Position numbers and translations under genes: made by a program. From Streptomyces griseoluteus (GTDB lineage Bacteria; Actinomycetota; Actinomycetes; Streptomycetales; Streptomycetaceae), in contig JOBE01000024.1 in NCBI GenBank assembly GCA_000717735.1, forward strand, positions 1-64,000: a stretch of 64,000 nt of DNA, read 5' to 3'. This document shows positions 25,746-33,154 of the stretch, piece by piece (position 1 is the first letter of the stretch; every line of letters begins with the position of its first letter). The notes beneath the pieces were generated by a model that saw only the letters and a program-made list of their open reading frames with translations, had not been told where the DNA came from and searched no databases.

Positions 25746-26963
25746 ATGCCGAAGGACGCCGCCGTCGAGGAGTTCGCGCGGCTCGTGCGCGCGCTGAAGG
25801 CGCGGGACGGGCGCAGTTACGAGGCGCTGGGCCGCCGCCTGAGCGCCAGCGCGTCCACCCTCCACCGCTACTGCTCGGGCGCGACCGTCCCGGAGGAGTT
25901 CGCCGTGGTCGACCGCCTCGCCCTGTTGTGCGGGGCGGACGAGGAGGAGCGGCGGGCCCTGGAGGTGGCCTGGAGCCGCGCGGACCGCACCCGTCGCCGT
26001 CCGGTGCCGGAGCCCGTCGCGGTGCCGGAGCCCGACGCGGTGCCGATGCCGGAGCCCGACGCGGAGCCCGAGCCCGAGCGCGGCCGGGAACAGGATCCGG
26101 CGCCGGCGCCTGAGCCTGAGCCCGAGCCCGAGCCCGAGCCGGCCACGGAGCCCGCGTCCGAGCCCGAGCTGGAACCCGTGCACGCGCGCGTGCCGGGTCT
26201 CCCGTCCGGGCGGCGGAGGCGCCGGTGGGCGTGGGTGGGCGTGGTCTGCGGGGCGTTGGCGGCCGTGGCGACGGTGACGCTCGGAGCCGTACTCCTGCCG
26301 GGGAAGACCCGGGAGCGGGCCGCAGAACCACCGGCGCCGCTGACGTGGACGGTCGCCTCGCACCTCTGGAAGAACGGGTGCGGGCACACCTACCTCGTGG
26401 AGCGGACGCCCCCTCCCCCGCCGGAGTCGGCCGACGCGCTGAGCTGGGCGGCGGCGCAGGGGGCCGTGGACGGCGGGGAGACGCTGGTGCGGGTGTCGGT
26501 GCAGGGGAAGGGCGCGGCGGCGGTGGTGCTCCAGGCTCTGCACGTGCGGGTGGTGGAGCGGGGCGCGGCGCTGCCGTGGGCGGCGTACCGGATGGGCGGC
26601 GGGTGCGGCGGGGCGGTGACGCCGCGCCGTTTCGAGGTGGACCTGGACCGGCCGCGGCCGGTGGCGCGGGCGCTGGACGGGTACGACGCCTCCGGGCAGG
26701 AGGGCCGGACGCTCCCGGCGGTCTCCTTCCCGTACACGGTCAGCGCCGCCGAGCCGGAGGAGCTGCTGGTCTCGGCGGGGGCGGCGAGGTGCGACTGCCG
26801 CTGGTACCTGGAGCTGGAGTGGAGCTCGGAGGGGCGCCGGGGCACGGTCCGGATCACCGACGGCGGTGTCCCGTTCCGCACCGCTCCCGTCACGGGCAGA
26901 CCGTCGTTCGAGTACGACACCGCGAACCGCCGCTGGAGCCGCCAGGAGGCGTCCGCGTCCTGA
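25746..26963 (+). CDS. Membrane-anchored HTH protein with Pro-Glu spacer
   Basis: A 405-residue protein of unusual architecture. An XRE-like HTH region is at the N-terminus ([20 protein letters not shown], then [20 protein letters not shown]). Next is a ~60-residue Pro-Glu-Asp-Ala repeat region (26000-26180, mostly PEPE/EPEP units), a basic stop (GRRRRRW), and one membrane helix ([20 protein letters not shown]). A ~215-residue outer domain follows with CGH, GGGCGG and CDCRW cysteines. The layout suggests a DNA-binding protein held at the membrane with an extracytoplasmic sensor, or a repurposed HTH. The start is the ATG at 25746 with a G-rich sequence upstream. It is divergent from the secreted protein at 24977. 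Confidence 0.7.
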   Translation: MPKDAAVEEFARLVRALKARDGRSYEALGRRLSASASTLHRYCSGATVPEEFAVVDRLALLCGADEEERRALEVAWSRADRTRRRPVPEPVAVPEPDAVPMPEPDAEPEPERGREQDPAPAPEPEPEPEPEPATEPASEPELEPVHARVPGLPSGRRRRRWAWVGVVCGALAAVATVTLGAVLLPGKTRERAAEPPAPLTWTVASHLWKNGCGHTYLVERTPPPPPESADALSWAAAQGAVDGGETLVRVSVQGKGAAAVVLQALHVRVVERGAALPWAAYRMGGGCGGAVTPRRFEVDLDRPRPVARALDGYDASGQEGRTLPAVSFPYTVSAAEPEELLVSAGAARCDCRWYLELEWSSEGRRGTVRITDGGVPFRTAPVTGRPSFEYDTANRRWSRQEASAS

Positions 26964-27026
26964 AGGACGTGACGTGGGCAACCTTGGGCGCGCAGATCTG
27001 GACAGCGACGCGAACTGACGGGTAAC

Positions 27027-27054
27027 TTGACTGAGCAAGCGCTTAGGCATAGTG
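27027..27054 (+). promoter_or_regulatory. Candidate promoter/operator of the acyl-CoA dehydrogenase gene
   Basis: TTGACT at 27027-27032 fits a -35 box, with CATAGT about 16 bases downstream as a weak -10. Between them is the palindrome AAGCGCTT (27037-27044) within GAGCAAGCGCTTAG. A palindrome in the spacer is typical for TetR-type repression of fatty-acid genes. No regulator gene is adjacent. Confidence 0.45.
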
Positions 27055-27087
27055 GGCCAGGCGCCCAGGACTCCGAGGAGGCGGCTC

Positions 27088-28245
27088 GTGCGCCGTACCG
27101 TATTCAACGAGGACCACGAGGCGTTCCGGGAGACCATCCGCGCCTTCATCGAGGCCGAGGTCGTTCCCGTCTACGACGAGTGGTTCGCCGCGGGGCAGGC
27201 GCCGCGCGAGTTCTACGACAAGCTCGGCGAGCTGGGCATCTTCGGCATCAACGTCCCCGAGGAGTTCGGCGGCGCGGGCCTGGACACCCACAAGTTCGAG
27301 GCCGTCCTCTACGAGGAGACCTCGCGCGCGGGCGTCCAGTTCGGCGGTTCCGGCGTGCACGTGCTGCTCGCCCTGCCGTACATCAAGATGCTCGCCACCG
27401 GCGACCAGAAGAAGCGCTTCCTGCCGAAGTTCGTCACCGGCGAGGAGATGTGGGCCCTCGCGATGACCGAGCCGGGCACCGGCTCCGACGTCGCGGGCAT
27501 GAAGACCACCGCCAAGCTCTCCGAGGACGGCACCCACTACGTCCTCAACGGCTCGAAGACCTTCATCACCGGCGGCGTCCACGCCGACCGCGTGATCGTC
27601 TGCGCCCGTACCTCCGCCCCCTCCGAGGACGACCGCCGCTTCGGCATCTCCCTCTTCGCGGTGGACACCAAGTCCGAGGGCTACTCGATCGGCCGCAAGC
27701 TGGACAAGCTGGGCCTGCGCACCTCCGACACGGCCGAGCTGGCCTTCGTCGACGTCAAGGTGCCCGTCGAGGACCTGCTGGGCGAGGAGGGCAAGGGCTT
27801 CTACTACCTCGGCCACAACCTGGCCTCCGAGCGCTGGGGCATCGCCTTCGGCGCGTACGCGCAGGCCAAGGCCTCCGTCCGGTTCGCGCAGCAGTACGTC
27901 ACGGACCGCACGGTCTTCGGCAAGCCGGTCGCCTCGTTCCAGAACACCAAGTTCGAGCTGGCCGCCTGCCAGGCCGAGGTCGACGCGGCCGAGGCCGTCG
28001 CCGACCGCGCCCTGGAGGCCCTCGACGCGGGCGAGCTGTCCCCGGCCGAGGCCGCGAGCGCCAAGCTGTTCTGCACGGAGGTCGCGCACCGCGTGATCGA
28101 CCGCTGCCTCCAGCTGCACGGCGGCTACGGCTACATGAACGAGTACCCGATCGCCCGCCTGTACGCCGACAACCGCGTCAACCGCATCTACGGCGGCACC
28201 AGCGAGATCATGAAGTCGATCATCGCCAAGTCGATGGGCCTTTGA
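27088..28245 (+). CDS. Acyl-CoA dehydrogenase, long-chain/LCAD-like
   Basis: A 385-residue FAD flavoprotein that oxidises acyl-CoA to enoyl-CoA. Family signatures are MTEPGTGSDVAGM, then the FAD-binding FGKPVASFQNTKFELA and LQLHGGYGYMNEYPIARLY. The catalytic Glu of medium-chain enzymes (YEGT) is absent: residues 368-371 read YGGT. Glu248 in ASERWGIAFG lies where LCAD and isovaleryl-CoA dehydrogenases carry their base, so a long- or branched-chain specificity is more likely. The GTG start at 27088 has GGAGG six bases upstream. Its TGA stop lies at the right end of an inserted tnpB element, so the 3' sequence is shared with the mobile element. Confidence 0.88.
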   Translation: MRRTVFNEDHEAFRETIRAFIEAEVVPVYDEWFAAGQAPREFYDKLGELGIFGINVPEEFGGAGLDTHKFEAVLYEETSRAGVQFGGSGVHVLLALPYIKMLATGDQKKRFLPKFVTGEEMWALAMTEPGTGSDVAGMKTTAKLSEDGTHYVLNGSKTFITGGVHADRVIVCARTSAPSEDDRRFGISLFAVDTKSEGYSIGRKLDKLGLRTSDTAELAFVDVKVPVEDLLGEEGKGFYYLGHNLASERWGIAFGAYAQAKASVRFAQQYVTDRTVFGKPVASFQNTKFELAACQAEVDAAEAVADRALEALDAGELSPAEAASAKLFCTEVAHRVIDRCLQLHGGYGYMNEYPIARLYADNRVNRIYGGTSEIMKSIIAKSMGL

Positions 28246-28400
28246 CATCCTCCGCCTCGTGAACCGGGGCGGAATCCCTCTCAGGCCGCGTGCGGCCGGG
28301 TGGGTGGTTGACGCTTCGCAGACCGGGTAGCCCCGAAGTCTCCGCGTCCTGACACCGCCTGCCCGGCGGCGTGATCGATGTTGCGTCCTGCATTGGTGTC
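28246..28400 (-). ncRNA. Candidate omega-RNA (guide scaffold) region
   Basis: TnpB nucleases use an RNA derived from the 3' end of tnpB and the right end of the element, with the guide read from flanking DNA. By analogy the scaffold would span the 3' end of this tnpB and the hairpin at 28254-28274. The guide would then be the flanking acyl-CoA dehydrogenase 3' end read on the minus strand, beginning near AAAGGCCCATCGACTTGGCG. The exact boundary and any transcription are inferred, not seen. Confidence 0.35.
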
Positions 28401-29558
28401 CGCGTTCCCCTCGAACCCGCAGCCGGGGTTCTTGCAGACGAACCGGACCTGGGTCTCACGGTTGCCCGGCGCGGTCAAGCCGCATGCGGAAGAGCGCCGG
28501 GAGGTATTCGGTGCGGGAACCTTGACCACGCCGCCGCCACGGTCGGCGCTCTTGCACTCCAGCATCTTCACGGTCCTTCCCCACGCTTCGGCGGCAATGG
28601 CGCGGTTCAGCCCCGCTTTCTGGCGGACGTTCCTGCCCGGGGTCTCCTTGGTCCCCCGGGCGGACCGGACCATGTTCGTGATGGCCAGGTCTTCCATCCC
28701 GATACGTGAGAACGTCTCGGCGATTTCGGTGGTGGTCTTATGTTGCCAGTCGACGGCTCGGCGCTTGGCTGTCGCGCGAAGCTGGGCGATCTGGTTGTAC
28801 GTGCGTGTCAGACGCCGCGAGTTCTTCTCGCCGGGCTTGCGGGCGCGACGCCTGCGTTCCTGCGTCTTCACCAGTCGCCGCAGCCGTTCTGCTTCCCCAT
28901 GGGAGAGCCAGGGGCCGTGGTCGCGGAAGGTTCCGTCCGAGAGGGCAAGGGGGCGGGCGATGCCCCGGTCGATGCCGACCGCCGGCCCGGCGTGAGGCGC
29001 CGGTTCAGATGCTTGGCTCTGGACGCGGAAGACGACATGCCAGCCGTCGGCTTCTTTCACCAGCCGGGCACCGGTCACCCGGTTTTCCCTGTCGGCGTGC
29101 TTGCCGACAGGGAGGTACCTGGTCCAGCGGAACAGGATGTGTCCGATCTTCGGAACCCACATACGCCCCCACCGCCGGTTCAGGCGCACGATCTGGAGGT
29201 CGCGTCCCTGCGGGATGTCGATGGCCACGCGGGAGCGGATACGCCCCTTGAAGTCCGGGGCGGCGGTGCGGCCTTCCCAGCAGTTGACCCACGCACGGTA
29301 GTACGTCTTCAGCACGGCCTGCGCCGCCTGGGCGGGCAGGATGCCGAGCCAGGGAAGATCCTTGCGCCCCTGGCGGATGGCCGAGTCCGCGGCGGCCGGT
29401 TTCCGGCGCTCCTTGGGCAGCATCGTCCACCAGTCGTGCACGAGGTTCCACAGAGCGCGGGCTGCATGGCCTTGCTCTTCGGCAGCCAGCGCTTGCGCAG
29501 GCGTGAGGCATATACGGCCACTTCGGACACCGAACCTCAGTGACGGAACTCTTCGCAT
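28281..29558 (-). CDS. tnpB: TnpB, RNA-guided RuvC nuclease of the IS605 family
   Basis: A 425-residue TnpB. The RuvC catalytic triad is intact: Asp197 in VGIDRGIA, Glu289 in GMEDLAITN and Asp387 in GNADTNAGRNI. The helical REC/WED-like N-terminal half includes the conserved AAQAVLKTYYRAWVN and PDFKGR. In the zinc-binding segment the first Cys is replaced by Ser356 (NTSRRSSACG; a TCT codon, one base from TGT), while Cys359, Cys375 and Cys380 remain. This may weaken zinc binding and mark early decay. The start was set at the ATG at 29558 since MRRVPSLRFGVRSGRI is the expected first strand; no good ribosome site is visible. Confidence 0.85.
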   Translation of the reverse strand: MRRVPSLRFGVRSGRICLTPAQALAAEEQGHAARALWNLVHDWWTMLPKERRKPAAADSAIRQGRKDLPWLGILPAQAAQAVLKTYYRAWVNCWEGRTAAPDFKGRIRSRVAIDIPQGRDLQIVRLNRRWGRMWVPKIGHILFRWTRYLPVGKHADRENRVTGARLVKEADGWHVVFRVQSQASEPAPHAGPAVGIDRGIARPLALSDGTFRDHGPWLSHGEAERLRRLVKTQERRRRARKPGEKNSRRLTRTYNQIAQLRATAKRRAVDWQHKTTTEIAETFSRIGMEDLAITNMVRSARGTKETPGRNVRQKAGLNRAIAAEAWGRTVKMLECKSADRGGGVVKVPAPNTSRRSSACGLTAPGNRETQVRFVCKNPGCGFEGNADTNAGRNIDHAAGQAVSGRGDFGATRSAKRQPPTRPHAA

Positions 29559-29728
29559 ACTGACCACAACTCGCACGCTCGCGCGATTTACTGTCGCCAG
29601 TTCCGACACTGGATGATCACCAGTACCCCCGACCCGCCACTCGCCCCAGACGCCGAAACGCCGCGCAGACATCACACGCACCCTGCAAACCGGGTACGAG
29701 GCGAGACCGAAGGAAGTCAACCACCGAC

Positions 29729-30598
29729 GTGCCTGACACACACAGCGCCCTGGATGACCTGCTCGATCTGCTCGACCTGGAGCAGATCGAGCGGGACATC
29801 TTCCGGGGCGAGTCCCGCTCCGCGCTCGTCCCCCGCGTCTTCGGCGGCCAGGTGGCCGCCCAGGCGCTCGTGGCGGCGGGCAGGACCGTGCCCGAAGACC
29901 GCCTCGCGCACTCGCTCCACGCGTACTTCCTGCGCGCCGGAGACCCGGGCGCGCCGATCGTGTACACGGTCGACCGCATCCGCGACGGCCGGTCCTTCAC
30001 GACCCGGCGGGTCGTCGCCGTCCAGCACGGGCAGCCGATCTTCCACCTCTCCGCCTCCTTCCAGGCGTACGAGGAGGGGCTCGACCACCAGACGGACATG
30101 CCGGCCGCGCCCGACCCGGAGACGCTGCCGACGGCCGCCGAGATGCTCCCCCGGCACCTGCCGGAGGAGATCGCGACCCGGCTCGTCGAGGCGCGCGCGG
30201 CGGTGGACCTGCGGTACGCCGAGACCCCGCCCTGGGGCTCCGTCGGCGAGCCGCGCGAGCCGCGCTCGCAGGTGTGGTTCCGCACCAACGGCAAGCTGAC
30301 CGACGACCCGCTGCTTCACGTCGTCCTCGCCACGTACGTCTCCGACATGACCCTGCTGGACTCCGTCCTCCTCGCCCACGGGCGGGGCGGCTGGGCCCTC
30401 GGTGACGTGGTCGGGGCGTCCCTGGACCACGCGATGTGGTTCCACCGCCCCTTCCGGGCCGACGAGTGGCTCCTGTACGACCAGGAGTCGCCGACCGCGT
30501 CCGGCGGGCGCGGCCTCGGCCAGGCCCGGATCTTCACCCGGGACGGGAAGCTCGCGATCTCCGTCATCCAGGAGGGTGTCGTTCGCGTCCCGCGCTGA
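29729..30598 (+). CDS. tesB: Acyl-CoA thioesterase II
   Basis: A 289-residue double-hotdog thioesterase that hydrolyses medium and long acyl-CoAs. The TesB pattern is clear: RVFGGQVAAQALVAAG near the N-terminus, HSLHAYFLRAGDP, TRRVVAVQHGQPIF, and the C-terminal half with YVSDMTLLDSVL (catalytic Asp), SLDHAMWFHRPFRADEWLLY and GQARIFTRDGKL (Gln). The GTG start at 29729 follows GAAGGAAGT at rather long spacing. It probably once directly followed the acyl-CoA dehydrogenase, and the tnpB element now separates them. Confidence 0.92.
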   Translation: MPDTHSALDDLLDLLDLEQIERDIFRGESRSALVPRVFGGQVAAQALVAAGRTVPEDRLAHSLHAYFLRAGDPGAPIVYTVDRIRDGRSFTTRRVVAVQHGQPIFHLSASFQAYEEGLDHQTDMPAAPDPETLPTAAEMLPRHLPEEIATRLVEARAAVDLRYAETPPWGSVGEPREPRSQVWFRTNGKLTDDPLLHVVLATYVSDMTLLDSVLLAHGRGGWALGDVVGASLDHAMWFHRPFRADEWLLYDQESPTASGGRGLGQARIFTRDGKLAISVIQEGVVRVPR

Positions 30599-30622
30599 CG
30601 TCCGGACATACCGTCCGATGTC

Positions 30623-31612
30623 ATGACAAACGATTCGGGGACGGACTCGGGGACGGATTCCGGGAACGGGGAGAGCACCTTCACCGTGATCGTGGCGGCG
30701 GTGGCGAACCTCGGGATCGCCGCCGCCAAGGCCGTCGCGGGTGTCGTCAGCGGATCGAGCGCGATGCTGTCCGAGGCGGCCCACTCGCTCGCCGACACCG
30801 TCACCGAGGTCATGCTCCTCACCGCGCTCAAGCGGAGCGAGAAGCCGGCCGACGAGGACCATCCGGTCGGACACGCCGGCGAGCTGTACGTGTGGGCGAT
30901 GCTCGCGGCCGTCGCCACCTTCGTCGGCGGCGCGGTCTTCTCCGTCTACGACGGCATCCACACCCTCGTCCACGGCGAGGAACTCGGCGACCCGCTGATC
31001 TCGTACATCGTCCTCGGCGTCGCCTTCGTCCTGGAGGGCTTCTCGCTGCGGACCGGGATCCGGCAGGTCAAGGCCGAGGCGGAGCGGATGAAGGCGCCCT
31101 TCGCGCAGTACCTGCGGCTCACCCCCGACACCACCGTCAAGGCGGTCGTCATGGAGGACTCCGCCGCCCTCGCCGGCCTCATGCTCGCCACGGGCGGCCT
31201 CCTCGGCGGCCAGATCACCGGCTCCGGCGTCTGGGACGGCGTCGCCTCGATCCTCATCGGCGTCCTGCTCGTGTACGTGGCCTGGGTGCTCGGCCGCTCC
31301 AACGCCGAACTCCTCATCGGCCGCCCGCTGCCCCGGCAGATGCGGGACGAGGTCCGCGAGGAGCTGCTCTCCGTCCCGCACGTCGTCGACGTCCTCGACC
31401 TGACGACCCTGATCCAGGGGCCGGGGGAGGTCCTGATCGCGGCGAAGGTCGACTTCCGGGACGTGGCGTCGGCGGCGCAGGTGGAATGGGCCTGCGAGGA
31501 CGCGGAGTCCCAGCTCCGCGAACGCTTCCCGGCGATCCGCCGGGTCTACCTGGACCCGACCCCGGGGGTGAACCCGACCCCGGGGGTGGCACAGCCCCGT
31601 ACCGACGGATGA
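30623..31612 (+). CDS. Cation diffusion facilitator family transporter
   Basis: A 329-residue CDF (Zn/Fe/Mn-type) proton-coupled metal exporter. The membrane domain has five to six helices. The transport site is suggested by His54/Asp58 in SEAAHSLADTVTE (helix 2) and the acidic MEDSAALAGL in helix 5. A cytoplasmic C-terminal dimerisation domain follows (VREELLSVPHVVDVLDLTTL, then VDFRDVASAAQVEWACED). The N-terminus has a short GTDS repeat, and the C-terminus repeats PTPGV. It starts 24 bases after tesB and may be cotranscribed. The metal is not identifiable from the sequence. Confidence 0.85.
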   Translation: MTNDSGTDSGTDSGNGESTFTVIVAAVANLGIAAAKAVAGVVSGSSAMLSEAAHSLADTVTEVMLLTALKRSEKPADEDHPVGHAGELYVWAMLAAVATFVGGAVFSVYDGIHTLVHGEELGDPLISYIVLGVAFVLEGFSLRTGIRQVKAEAERMKAPFAQYLRLTPDTTVKAVVMEDSAALAGLMLATGGLLGGQITGSGVWDGVASILIGVLLVYVAWVLGRSNAELLIGRPLPRQMRDEVREELLSVPHVVDVLDLTTLIQGPGEVLIAAKVDFRDVASAAQVEWACEDAESQLRERFPAIRRVYLDPTPGVNPTPGVAQPRTDG

Positions 31613-31616
31613 AGGC

Positions 31617-32393
31617 TCAGGCTCCCAGGCCCGCCGCGTTCAGCGTGTACGCCGTCATCGGCTCGTAGAAGCGGGGGTCGAGGACGTGGTCGTCGAGCGG
31701 GATCGTGACCTGCATCGTGCCCTCCGCCTCGCCGATGAAGAGCGCAGGGTCGTTGCAGTCCGCGTAGCCGACCGAGTCGATCCCCCGCTGGCCCGCCCGG
31801 CCCGCCCAGCCGTGGTCCGCGATCACCAGGTCGGGGCGCCCGTCCTCGCCGAGCGCGTCCAGGATCGCGTTCATGGGCTCCGGGGAGTGGGTGTGCCAGA
31901 GGCTCGCACCGCGTTCGAAGACGGCGACGTCCGCGAACTGCACGACGTACCCCTCGTCGGCGACGAGCCCGCCGGGGATGCGGACGATGTCGCAGCCCTG
32001 GGCGCGCAGCGCGGCGGCGACCCGGCTGTGCACATCGATCAGCGCTCCGGGGTGGCCGGTCGCGAAGAGGACCCGCTCCTTGCCCGCGGCGGCCTTGCGC
32101 AGCCGGGCGGCCATCCGGTCGAGGCCGTCGACGGTCAGCTCGGGGTCGATGGTGTCCTGGCCGATCCGGTGGGCCGGGTCGTCGATGACTCCGCAGCGCT
32201 CGGCCATGACGGCGAGCACGTCCTGCTCGTCGGCCCAGCGGTCACCGAGCTCCAGGCCGAGCCAGTAGTGCCGGTCGCCGTTGGCGAGCTTGCGGTAGTG
32301 GGAGAGGTTGTTGTCGCGCGGGGTGGCGACGTCTCCCGCGATCCTGGTGCGGACGAGGTGCTCGACGAGGGCGTCACGGCTGAGTATCGGCAT
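31617..32393 (-). CDS. Conserved actinobacterial protein, possibly phosphatase-like
   Basis: A 258-residue cytoplasmic protein. Noteworthy stretches are LFATGHPGALIDVHSRVA (a nucleotide- or phosphate-loop-like turn), RIPGGLVADEGYVVQFADV, SLWHTHSPEPMNAIL, and DLVIADHGWAGRAGQRGIDS with paired Asp and His. I associate it loosely with an actinobacterial family named phosphatase, but there is no motif I can tie to a mechanism. The start was placed at the ATG at 32393; another in-frame ATG is nine bases upstream and neither has a clear ribosome site. It converges with the CDF gene, the stops being four bases apart. Confidence 0.5.
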   Translation of the reverse strand: MPILSRDALVEHLVRTRIAGDVATPRDNNLSHYRKLANGDRHYWLGLELGDRWADEQDVLAVMAERCGVIDDPAHRIGQDTIDPELTVDGLDRMAARLRKAAAGKERVLFATGHPGALIDVHSRVAAALRAQGCDIVRIPGGLVADEGYVVQFADVAVFERGASLWHTHSPEPMNAILDALGEDGRPDLVIADHGWAGRAGQRGIDSVGYADCNDPALFIGEAEGTMQVTIPLDDHVLDPRFYEPMTAYTLNAAGLGA

Positions 32394-32471
32394 GGGCCAC
32401 ATTCTGTCCGAGCGGCGGACGCGATGGGCACACGTTTCGCCCCGTGGACCCCGGCCCCGCCCGAGAAGCGG

Positions 32472-33068
32472 CTACCCCGCCAGCGCCCCGAACGCCCCGT
32501 GGGCCAGCCTGCGCAGCAGGTCCTCCATGGAGCGGCGGCCGACCGCCGCCAGGTGCGGGGTGGAGTTCAGCAGGCCGAAGACGGCGTGGACCGCCGTCCG
32601 CACCTCGCTCTCGGCCGCGTCCGGGTACAGCTCTCGGACCACCGTCACCCACAGCTCCACGTACTGCCGCTGGAGCTGCCGCACCCGCTTGCGGTCCTCG
32701 TCCTTGAGCCGGTCGAGCTCCCGGTCGTGGAGGGTGATCAGCGGCCGGTCGTCGAGGGCGAAGTCGATGTGCCCGTCGATGAGGGCGCCGAGGAGGGCCT
32801 CCGGGTCGCCGGTGGTCTCGCCGACCCGCAGCCGCCCGCCGTCGAGGAGCCGTTCGCTGATGCCGACGAGGAGTTCGGCGAGCATCGCGTCCTTGCCGGG
32901 GAAGTGCCGGTACAGGCCGGGGCCGCTGATGCCGACGGCCGCTCCTATCTCGTCGACGCCCACGCCGTGGAAGCCGCGCTCGGCGAAGAGGCGCGCGGCC
33001 TGCTTGAGGATCTGCTCGCGCCGCGTCGGGGCATCGGTCCTGCCACTGGCGAACGGGGTCGTGGTCAT
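32472..33068 (-). CDS. TetR family regulator of the leucine-catabolism operon
   Basis: A 198-residue TetR repressor. The N-terminal HTH reads TRREQILKQAARLFAERGFH, then GVGVDEIGAAVGISGPGLYRHF. The all-helical ligand domain includes LLNSTPHLAAV. It is divergent from the carboxylase/lyase/dehydrogenase operon at 33155-38836, and two near-identical operators fill the 86-bp gap between the starts. This places it as the local repressor, probably released by a branched acyl-CoA intermediate. Start ATG at 33068. Confidence 0.88.
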   Translation of the reverse strand: MTTTPFASGRTDAPTRREQILKQAARLFAERGFHGVGVDEIGAAVGISGPGLYRHFPGKDAMLAELLVGISERLLDGGRLRVGETTGDPEALLGALIDGHIDFALDDRPLITLHDRELDRLKDEDRKRVRQLQRQYVELWVTVVRELYPDAAESEVRTAVHAVFGLLNSTPHLAAVGRRSMEDLLRRLAHGAFGALAG

Positions 33069-33088
33069 AAGTCGATTCTAGACAACCC

Positions 33089-33135
33089 GGTTAGCGGTCG
33101 TTAACCTGAACGACATACGTTAACGCTCATTAACC
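33089..33135. promoter_or_regulatory. Two TetR-type operators
   Basis: GGTTAGCGGTCGTTAACC (33089-33106) and CGTTAACGCTCATTAACC (33118-33135) match at 14 of 18 positions and start 29 bp apart. Each has GTTA/TAAC half-sites in inverted order. They sit between the divergent TetR gene and the liu operon. Confidence 0.75.
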
Positions 33136-33154
33136 GAGCAAGGGAGCTCGAGGG

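Larger units (their letters stand above)
28246..29640 (-). mobile_element. Orphan tnpB element (IS1341/IS605-like), left end not determined
   Basis: This minus-strand element holds one gene, tnpB, with no tnpA. The right end (low coordinate) abuts the acyl-CoA dehydrogenase stop codon and carries the paired sequence CCGCC...GGCGG (28254-28274), followed outward by GGATGTCAA on the element's strand, which I recall as typical of such elements in Streptomyces. The left boundary is set only approximately; a small ACTGG/CCAGT hairpin at 29608-29624 may belong to it. No target-site duplication is expected for this family, and none was looked for beyond the edges. Confidence 0.65.

Noticed and set aside
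29608..29624. Definite left end of the tnpB element
   Set aside because: The ACTGG/CCAGT stem is only 5 bp; without an empty-site comparison the boundary cannot be fixed.
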